Shown here: positions 51,304-57,407 of the stretch, in pieces | Layout: the number at the start of each line of letters is the position of its first letter | Position numbering within the stretch: position 1 is the stretch's first letter | From: Pseudonocardia thermophila | Lineage (GTDB): Bacteria; Actinomycetota; Actinomycetes; Mycobacteriales; Pseudonocardiaceae | NCBI RefSeq assembly: GCF_900142365.1 | Contig: NZ_FRAP01000015.1 | Span: forward strand, 62,001-126,000 | Direction of reading: 5' to 3' | Length of the DNA stretch: 64,000 bases | Position numbers and translations under genes: made by a program | The notes under the pieces: model-generated | Told to the model about the DNA's origin: nothing | The model's database searches: none | What the model saw: the letters and a program-made list of their open reading frames with translations, nothing else

Positions 51304-52641
51304 ATGCTGAAGAAGGAAGACAACGAGAAGGTCACCCGCTCGGGGCCGGGGACACCGCTCGGCAACCTGCTGCGCTCGTACTGGCAGCCGGTCGCGCTGG
51401 TCTCGGAGATGTCGGACGAGCGCCCCGTCAAGGCGGTGCGCATCATGAGCGAGGACCTGGTCCTGTTCAGGCGCAGCAACGGCTGGGGCCTGGTCAGCCG
51501 CTACTGCCCGCACCGCGGCGTGGACCTGTCCTTCGGCCGGCTCGAGGGCGACGGCATCCGCTGCCTCTACCACGGGTGGCTGTTCGACGCCGAGGGCCGC
51601 TGCGTCGAGCAGCCGGCGGAGCCGCCGCACAGCCAGTTCCGCCACAAGGTCCGCATCGCGAACTACCCGTGCATCGAGAAGAACGGGATCATCTTCACCT
51701 ACATGGGTGCGGGTGATCCGCCGCCGCTGCCGAACTGGGACTGCTTCGTCGCGCCGGAGGAGTACACCTTCGCGTTCAAGGGCCTCTGGGAGTGCAACTG
51801 GCTGCAGGGGCTCGAGGGCGGCATCGATCCGAGCCACGTGTCGTTCCTGCACCGGTTCCTCAAGGAAGACCCGCGCGAGAAGTACGGCCAGCAGTTCGCC
51901 GAGGAGGTCGCCGGCACCGGCAAGACCCTCTCCACGCTGGTCGGCGAGTTCTACCGGCCGGACATCGAGGTCGAGGAGGCCGAGCACGGCCTGCGCGTCT
52001 ACGCACTGCGCCAGCTCGCCGAGGACGTCAAGCACGTGCGGATCACGAACCTGCTCTTCCCGAACGCGTTCGTCGTGCCGTTCGGCAACACCAAGGTCTT
52101 CACGCAGTGGCACGTGCCCGTCGACGACGAGCACCACTACTGGTACATGATCTGGTACGACTTCGCCGAGCCCACCGACAGGGAGACGCTGCTGCGGCAG
52201 CGCCTGGAGGGCGTGACGCTGCCGGACTACCGCCCGATCCGCAACCGCAGCAACAACTGGGGCTTCGACCCGCGGGAGCAGAAGGAGCTCACCTACACCG
52301 GCATGGGTCTGGACATCAACGTCCACGACCAGTGGGCGGTGGAGAGCATGGGCCCGATCCAGGACCGCACGGTCGAGCGGCTCGGCACGTCCGACCGGGC
52401 CATCACCGCCAACCGGCGCCTGCTGCTGCGCGCGATCGACGCGTTCGCCGCGGGCGCGCGGATCCCGGCCCACCCGGTCAGCGAGTCCGAGGCCGCCGCG
52501 CTCACCGGGCCCGCGGCCGTCGACCTGATCGCCGAGGCCGGCGACTGGCAGACCGAGTGGCGGGAACGGGAGGCCGAACGCCGCGCGGCGTCGCCGTGGG
52601 CGGGCCCGCTGATGCGAAGCGGTGAGACCGTCGATGCGTGA
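51304..52641 (+). CDS. Rieske non-heme iron aromatic-ring oxygenase, phthalate 4,5-dioxygenase-like alpha subunit
   Basis: 445 residues. The N-terminal Rieske 2Fe-2S domain has CPHRGVDL...CLYHGWLF (about 68-93) with the Cys-His/Cys-His ligands. The catalytic domain carries EGGIDPSHVSFLHRF (about 175-189), whose two histidines with a later Asp bind the mononuclear iron. MLKKEDNEKVTRSGPGTPLGNLLRSYW is characteristic of the phthalate/phenoxybenzoate branch (seen here as residues 1-27), often oxygenases or O/N-demethylases. No ferredoxin or reductase partner is encoded nearby, so electrons must come from another locus. The ATG follows AGGTGGG. It overlaps the glutamine-synthetase-like gene. Confidence 0.9.
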   Translation: MLKKEDNEKVTRSGPGTPLGNLLRSYWQPVALVSEMSDERPVKAVRIMSEDLVLFRRSNGWGLVSRYCPHRGVDLSFGRLEGDGIRCLYHGWLFDAEGRCVEQPAEPPHSQFRHKVRIANYPCIEKNGIIFTYMGAGDPPPLPNWDCFVAPEEYTFAFKGLWECNWLQGLEGGIDPSHVSFLHRFLKEDPREKYGQQFAEEVAGTGKTLSTLVGEFYRPDIEVEEAEHGLRVYALRQLAEDVKHVRITNLLFPNAFVVPFGNTKVFTQWHVPVDDEHHYWYMIWYDFAEPTDRETLLRQRLEGVTLPDYRPIRNRSNNWGFDPREQKELTYTGMGLDINVHDQWAVESMGPIQDRTVERLGTSDRAITANRRLLLRAIDAFAAGARIPAHPVSESEAAALTGPAAVDLIAEAGDWQTEWREREAERRAASPWAGPLMRSGETVDA

Positions 52642-54163
52642 GCGGAACGCGGACGAGCGAGACGTCCGGGAGAACGGCGGTGGGGTGTCGGCCCGGCCGA
52701 TCCTCGCCGAGGACCGGAACGGGTTCGTCGGGCGGCGCGGGCTCTGGGACGAGGAGCAGTGGGCCGCGGCCGGGCAGATCCGACGGGTGGTCGACGAGCT
52801 CGGCATCGAGATGGTGCGGTTCTCGTTCGTCGACCAGCACGGCGTCCTGCGGGGCAAGACGATCTCGCGCGGGGCGCTCGCCGCGGCGATGCGCTCGGGC
52901 GTGACCGCGCCGAGCTCGCTGCTGCTCAAGGACACGTCGGGACAGACCGTCTTCCCGGTGTTCAGCTCCGATCCCGAGGTCGGCACCGCGGGGTTCGTCG
53001 GCGCAGGCGACATCGTGCTCGTGCCCGACCCGACCACGTTCCGCGTCCTGCCGTGGACGGAGCGGACCGGGTGGCTGCTGTGCGATCTCTACTTCCGCGA
53101 CGGCTCGCCGGTTCCGTTCTGCACACGGCGGATCCTGCGCAACGAACTGACCGGGCTCGCGGCCAAGGGTTTCGGGATGACCGTCGGCGCGGAGCTGGAG
53201 TTCCACGTGTTCCGCTCGCAGGATGCTGAGCTCACCGTCGAGCACGTCGGCGCGCCCGGCCGGCCCGGCGCGGCCAAGCCGGTGGCACCGACCACCCGCG
53301 GCGCGCAGCTCCTGCTGGAGGACGGGCTGGACCGGATGCAGCCGCTCGTCGACGAGCTCTACAAGGGGCTCACGCTGCTCGATCTGCCGCTGCGCTCGAT
53401 CGAGCTGGAGTTCGGGCCGAGTCAGTTCGAGATCACGATGGAGGCTGGACCCGCCCGGCTCATGGCGGACGCGATCGTGCTCTGCCGCTCCGCTGTCCGC
53501 CGGATCGCAGCCGGCCTCGGCTACCACGCCACGTTCATGGCGCGTCCGCAGGGCGCCGAGGGCGCATCGACCGGCTGGCACCTGCACCAGTCGCTCACCG
53601 ACGTGAACACCGGCCGCAACGTGTTCGTCCCCGAGGAGCCGGACGCGGTGCTGTCCCCGACGGCATCGGCGTACCTGGCCGGGCTGCTCGACCACGCCCC
53701 GGCGGCTGCGGCGTTCGCCACCCCGACCGTCAACGGGTACAAGCGCTACCAGCCGAACTCGCTGGCCCCCGACCGGGTCGCGTGGGGGATCGACAACAAG
53801 GGCGCCATGGTGCGCGCGGTCGGCGGGTCCGGCGACCCCGGCACCCGGCTGGAGAACCGGTTCGGCGAGCCCGCGGCCAACCCGTACCTCTACATCGCCT
53901 CGCAGATCATCAGCGGGATCGACGGGATCGACCGGGGGCTCGCCGCCCCGCCGCCGACCACCGATCCGTACCGCACCGAGGCGCCTGCGCTGCCGAGCAA
54001 CCTCGGTGCCGCGATCGACGCGCTGGCGGCCGACCAGGTGTTCCGCACCGCGCTCGGCGACGTCGTCGTGGACTGGTACGTGCGGCTCAAGCGCGCCGAG
54101 TTCGGCCGCTACCTGCGGCACGTCTCCGACTGGGAGCAGCGGGAGTACTTCGACATCTTCTGA
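52634..54163 (+). CDS. Glutamine-synthetase-family ligase, catabolic type
   Basis: 509 residues, longer than housekeeping GlnA (about 470). The beta-grasp domain includes EMVRFSFVDQHGVLRGKTI. Active-site motifs are intact: GAELEFHVF (metal Glu), ELEFGPSQFEITM, GWHLHQSL (metal His), NGYKRYQPNSLAPDRVAWG (ammonia/substrate Arg region) and LENRFGEPAANPYLY. The adenylylation loop of GlnA is absent. Position after a Rieske oxygenase and with amine oxidase genes suggests it gamma-glutamylates an amine, as in aniline or polyamine degradation. I use the ATG at 52634, which overlaps the oxygenase gene by 8 bases; an in-frame GTG at 52622 is possible. Confidence 0.88.
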   Translation: MRERNADERDVRENGGGVSARPILAEDRNGFVGRRGLWDEEQWAAAGQIRRVVDELGIEMVRFSFVDQHGVLRGKTISRGALAAAMRSGVTAPSSLLLKDTSGQTVFPVFSSDPEVGTAGFVGAGDIVLVPDPTTFRVLPWTERTGWLLCDLYFRDGSPVPFCTRRILRNELTGLAAKGFGMTVGAELEFHVFRSQDAELTVEHVGAPGRPGAAKPVAPTTRGAQLLLEDGLDRMQPLVDELYKGLTLLDLPLRSIELEFGPSQFEITMEAGPARLMADAIVLCRSAVRRIAAGLGYHATFMARPQGAEGASTGWHLHQSLTDVNTGRNVFVPEEPDAVLSPTASAYLAGLLDHAPAAAAFATPTVNGYKRYQPNSLAPDRVAWGIDNKGAMVRAVGGSGDPGTRLENRFGEPAANPYLYIASQIISGIDGIDRGLAAPPPTTDPYRTEAPALPSNLGAAIDALAADQVFRTALGDVVVDWYVRLKRAEFGRYLRHVSDWEQREYFDIF

Positions 54164-54281
54164 TCTCGTGCGCGGGCGGGGCCCGCAGGGGTGCGGCCTT
54201 CTCCCGGTCCGGCCCCGCTTCGCGCACGGCGCGGTGCCCGCGCGCACGATGCGCGCGGGCACCGCTGTGCCTCGGCCCGGG

Positions 54282-54764
54282 CTACTCCGTGTTGGTGGCC
54301 GTGCTGGTGGCCGTGTAGCGGACGATGTTGGTCTGCACCTTGCGCAGCAGGCCGCGCAGTGCGCCGATCTCGGCGGCGGTCAGCGAGAGGGCGTGCGAGA
54401 TGCGCACGGGCGTGTCCTTGATCCGCTCGCGGAGCGCGGTGCCCTCGTCGGTGAGGGCGACCTCCACGGTGCGCTCGTCGTCGGCGCGGCGGCGCCGGGC
54501 CACCAGTCCCATCCCCTCCAGCCGCTTGAGCAGCGGCGTGAGGGTGCCGTAGTCCAGCTGCAGCGCGGCCCCGATCTCCTTGATCGAGCTGGGACCGTTC
54601 TCCCAGAGCACGAGCAGCACGAGGTACTGCGGGTAGGTGATGCCCACCTCGTCGAGCAGCGGGCGATAGACGCCGGTCAGCGCGCGCGACGCGGCGTAGA
54701 GCTCGAAGCACAGCTGATCGTCGAGCCGCAGCGAGTCCGAGATCGCCGTTTGTTCCGTGGACAC
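54282..54764 (-). CDS. OhrR-like MarR-family peroxide/thiol-sensing regulator
   Basis: 160 residues. LDDQLCFELYAASRALTGVYRPLL and ITYPQYLVLLVLWE match OhrR, including the N-terminal Cys (about residue 19) in LCFELY that is oxidised by organic hydroperoxides. The winged helix is SIKEIGAALQLDYGTLTPLLKRLEGMGLV. The GTG at 54764 gives the expected N-terminus but has no ribosome site, so the mRNA may be leaderless. The C-terminal TATSTATNTE is a low-complexity tail. It is divergent from an esterase gene rather than from ohr, which is unusual. Confidence 0.85.
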   Translation of the reverse strand: MSTEQTAISDSLRLDDQLCFELYAASRALTGVYRPLLDEVGITYPQYLVLLVLWENGPSSIKEIGAALQLDYGTLTPLLKRLEGMGLVARRRRADDERTVEVALTDEGTALRERIKDTPVRISHALSLTAAEIGALRGLLRKVQTNIVRYTATSTATNTE

Positions 54765-54792
54765 GTGTGAAGGATACCACTGGCAAAAGTAA

Positions 54793-54804
54793 CTTGTGCG
54801 CAAG
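54793..54804. promoter_or_regulatory. Candidate OhrR operator in a divergent promoter
   Basis: CTTGTGCGCAAG is a 12-bp near-palindrome with a single mismatched pair. It lies midway between the divergent OhrR-like gene (start 54764) and the hydrolase gene (start 54855). A site here would control both genes. Confidence 0.55.
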
Positions 54805-54854
54805 GAAATCGCGCGCTAGCTTATGGCCATCGGAACGATCCCGAGGAGGACGCC

Positions 54855-55823
54855 ATGAGCGAGAAGGCGGCAGTGCTGGACAACGTGGTGCTGGAGCCGG
54901 CGGCTCAGGAGTTCGTTCAGGCGACGGCCAACCCGCCGTTCCTGTTCGATCTCGCCCCGGTCGACGGTCGGGCGGCGGTCGAGGAGGCCCAGTCCGGACC
55001 GGTCGAACTGCCCGAGGTGGACGAGGAGTGGGTCACCGTCGACGGTGGCCCGACCGGGTCGGTCAAGGCCCGGATCGTGCGCCCGGCCGGGGTGACGGGC
55101 ACCCTGCCGGTGATTCTGTACATCCACGGCGCCGGCTGGGTGTTCGGCAGCGCCCACACCCACGACCGGCTCGTGCGGGAGCTGGCCGTGGGCGTGGGTG
55201 CGGCGGTGGTGTTCCCGGAGTACGACCGCTCGCCCGAGGTCCGCTACCCGGTAGCGCTCGAGCAGAGCTGGACGGTCGCGAAGTGGGTCGCCTCCGGGGT
55301 GCGCGAGGACCTGGACGCCTCGCGGATCGCGGTCGCCGGCGACTCGGTCGGCGGGAACATGTCCGCCGCGCTGACCCTGCTCGCCAAGGAGCGCGGCGAC
55401 GTGCACTTCGCCCAGCAGGTGCTGTTCTACCCGGTGACCGACGCGAACTTCGACACCGAGTCCTACCACCGGTTCGCCGAGGGTTACTTCCTCCGCCGGG
55501 ACGGCATGCAGTGGTTCTGGGACCAGTACACGACCGACCCGGCCGAGCGGGCGCAGATCACCGCGTCGCCGCTGCGGGCGACCACCGAGCAGCTGGCCGG
55601 GCTGCCGCCGGCGCTCGTGATCACCGCCGAGGCCGACGTGCTGCGCGACGAGGGTGAGGCCTACGCGGCCAAGCTGCGCTCGGCCGGGGTGCCGGTGCTC
55701 GCGGTGCGCTACCAGGGCATCGTGCACGACTTCGTGATGCTGAACACCCTGCGCAACACCCCGCAGGCCGAGGCGGCGATCACCCTCGCGATCAGCACGC
55801 TGCGCAAGGCCCTGGCCGGCTAG
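54855..55823 (+). CDS. Alpha/beta hydrolase, HSL-family esterase
   Basis: 322 residues. The oxyanion motif is HGAGWVFG (HGGGW variant, about 91-98), the nucleophile GDSVGGNMS (about 165), the acid in EADVLRDEGEAYA (about 260) and the histidine in GIVHDFVML. It is related to the esterase at 2400 but distinct in its long N-terminal cap (FVQATANPPFLFDLAPVDGR). The ATG follows GGAGGACGCC. Divergent from the OhrR-like regulator and probably controlled by it, so it may respond to organic hydroperoxides or reactive electrophiles rather than to a nutrient ester. Palindromic element copy C follows 33 bases after the stop. Confidence 0.87.
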   Translation: MSEKAAVLDNVVLEPAAQEFVQATANPPFLFDLAPVDGRAAVEEAQSGPVELPEVDEEWVTVDGGPTGSVKARIVRPAGVTGTLPVILYIHGAGWVFGSAHTHDRLVRELAVGVGAAVVFPEYDRSPEVRYPVALEQSWTVAKWVASGVREDLDASRIAVAGDSVGGNMSAALTLLAKERGDVHFAQQVLFYPVTDANFDTESYHRFAEGYFLRRDGMQWFWDQYTTDPAERAQITASPLRATTEQLAGLPPALVITAEADVLRDEGEAYAAKLRSAGVPVLAVRYQGIVHDFVMLNTLRNTPQAEAAITLAISTLRKALAG

Positions 55824-55855
55824 CCCCTTCGGTCGGTCTGCGCGGCGTCGAAAGG

Positions 55856-55907
55856 CTACGAACGGCACTCTCGTAGGCACCCTCGCTGACGAGAGTGCCG
55901 TTCGTAG
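55856..55907. repeat. Dispersed palindromic element, copy C
   Basis: 19-bp perfect arms (55856-55874 with 55889-55907; left arm CTACGAACGGCACTCTCGT) and a 14-base loop. It shares GAACGGCACTCTCGT with copy B at 46742. It lies downstream of the esterase, where it can act as a terminator. Confidence 0.92.
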
Positions 55908-55934
55908 GCCTCACGGAGCCAATGTCCCGGGGAT

Positions 55935-56067
55935 GGGGAACCCCGCGGGGAAACGGGTGCTCCAGGGGGTACGAGCACCCACGGGGAGCGGGCGTCAGGG
56001 AGCGGACGCCCGTCGGGTGAGGGGGTTCCCGGGATCGGCCGGGCCGTGTCGGGCGGCCCGGCCGATC
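55935..56067. repeat. Block of consecutive inverted repeats
   Basis: Directly after copy C come four more hairpin-forming segments: GGGGAACCCC with CCCCGCGGGG (55935-55950), GGGTGCTC/GAGCACCC (55955-55980), GGGCGTC/GACGCCC (55990-56011) and a 13-bp stem GATCGGCCGGGCC (56033-56045 with 56055-56067). The last is a good terminator shape. Together with copy C they fill about 210 bases. Confidence 0.8.
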
Positions 56068-56365
56068 TGTGTTCAGTGCGCTCTGCGACGCAGGCGCAGA
56101 GCGCGGGCTCGCGCGCTCGTGTGCCGGCGACGGCTCGGCACCGGATCGGTGGGCGGCCCGATGAGTCGTCGAGGGGCGCCTGCGGTGCTCGTGCCCTCGT
56201 CCCTCGGGGCCTTGTGCGCCTCACCGACGTCGTCGACGCGCGCTGGCGCGGTGGTCGCCCCGCAGAGGTGTTCGGTCAGGTGCGGCCGGAACGCCGGTCC
56301 TTCGCACCACCCTGCCGTTGCACCCGCCGCCGCGCGCGGCTGGCGCGCAGCGGTCCCGGCCCGGC
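56068..56365. other. Non-coding stretch downstream of the CAP-domain gene
   Basis: 298 bases, 542 with the hairpin block back to 55824, between the esterase and the convergent CAP-domain gene. Both strands have open frames, but all are Arg/Ala/Gly-rich with no ribosome site and no recognisable domain. I see no gene here. Confidence 0.5.
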
Positions 56366-57031
56366 TCACCTGCCGAAGTCCTGGGTCCAGTACGAGCCGT
56401 TCGCCGCGTAGCCCACGCCGATGGCGACGAAGCTGCAGTCGAGGATGTTGCGCCGGTGGCCCGGCGAGTCGAGCCAAGCCTGCACCACGGCGGCGGCGGT
56501 GCGCTGGCCGCGGGCGATGTTCTCTGCCGCGGGGCTCGGGTAGCCCGCGGCGCGGATCCGGTCGGCGAAGTCGCGGCCGTCGAGGCTGTCGTGCTCGAAG
56601 TAGCCCCGCCGCGCCATGTCCTCGCTGTGCGCTTGCGCGGCCCGGGTCAGGCGCGCGTCGATCTCGAGGGGGGCGCAGCCCGCGGTGGCCCTGGCCTGGT
56701 TGGTCAGCGCGACCACCTGGGCCTGCGCTCCGGACGCGGCGGGGGCGCCGGGCCGGGACGGAACGGGCGACCGAGTCGCCGACGGCCGCGGCTTCGGGGT
56801 CGCGCTGAGCCGGGGCGTTGCGCGCGGGGTCGGGCTCGGGGTGAGGGTGGGTGTGCGCGACGGTGCTGCCGTGGTGGTGGCCGGCGTGAGGGGTGGATCG
56901 ATCACGATCGCGGCGGGCGCGGTCGATCGCGTCGGCGTGGTCAGCGCGGCGACGCCCACCCCGCCGGCGAACGCGGCGGCGCCCGTCAGCGCGATGAGGA
57001 CGGCCGCACCACGCCGTCCGAGGTTGATCAC
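56366..57031 (-). CDS. Secreted CAP/SCP-like domain protein
   Basis: 221 residues. After a short basic start, GAAVLIALTGAAAFAGGVGVAAL is a signal or anchor helix, then a Thr/Pro/Ser-rich wall-spanning linker (TPTLTPSPTPRATPR) of about 60 residues, and a CAP domain: VVALTNQARATAGCAPLEID, AQAHSEDMARRGYFEHDSLDGRDFADRI, and AWLDSPGHRRNILDCSF. The His/Glu set of the CAP cavity is present. The family is found in many secreted bacterial proteins and its role is mostly unknown. GTG at 57031; TACGTT 8 bases upstream could be a -10 of a leaderless transcript. Only 19 bases separate this start from acyP on the other strand. Confidence 0.82.
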   Translation of the reverse strand: MINLGRRGAAVLIALTGAAAFAGGVGVAALTTPTRSTAPAAIVIDPPLTPATTTAAPSRTPTLTPSPTPRATPRLSATPKPRPSATRSPVPSRPGAPAASGAQAQVVALTNQARATAGCAPLEIDARLTRAAQAHSEDMARRGYFEHDSLDGRDFADRIRAAGYPSPAAENIARGQRTAAAVVQAWLDSPGHRRNILDCSFVAIGVGYAANGSYWTQDFGR

Positions 57032-57050
57032 GAACAGGTAACGTAGCAGC

Positions 57051-57344
57051 GTGACCAGGAGCAACGGGGATGCGACCGTTCGGCTGACCGCGTGGGTGAG
57101 CGGACGGGTGCAAGGCGTCGGCTTCCGCTGGTGGGCCCGATCCCGTGCGCTGGAGCTGGGGCTGACCGGGCTCGCGCGCAACCTGCCGGACAAACGGGTG
57201 CTCGTCGTCGCCGAGGGGCCGCGCAGCTCCGCGGAGAAGCTGCTGGACCTGCTCAAGAGCGGGACGACCCCCGGCCACGTGTCCGACGTGGCGGTGCAGT
57301 GGGGTGAGGCGACCGGCGGGCTCACCGGCTTCGAGGAGCAGTAG
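57051..57344 (+). CDS. acyP: Acylphosphatase
   Basis: 97 residues. VSGRVQGVGFRWWARSRALELGL (residues 16-38) has the phosphate-binding loop with the catalytic Arg, and GLARNLPDKRVLVVAEG the catalytic Asn. It hydrolyses acyl phosphates. It lies just before smc, the conserved actinobacterial order. The GTG at 57051 is the most likely start; the start-to-start gap to the divergent CAP gene is so small that its promoter must overlap the other gene's coding region. Confidence 0.93.
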   Translation: MTRSNGDATVRLTAWVSGRVQGVGFRWWARSRALELGLTGLARNLPDKRVLVVAEGPRSSAEKLLDLLKSGTTPGHVSDVAVQWGEATGGLTGFEEQ

Positions 57345-57407
57345 CCGACGGGGCGTGGCGGCCTCGCTACGCTTCGGCGACCAGCAGATCCTCCGGAGAA
57401 CCCACCC

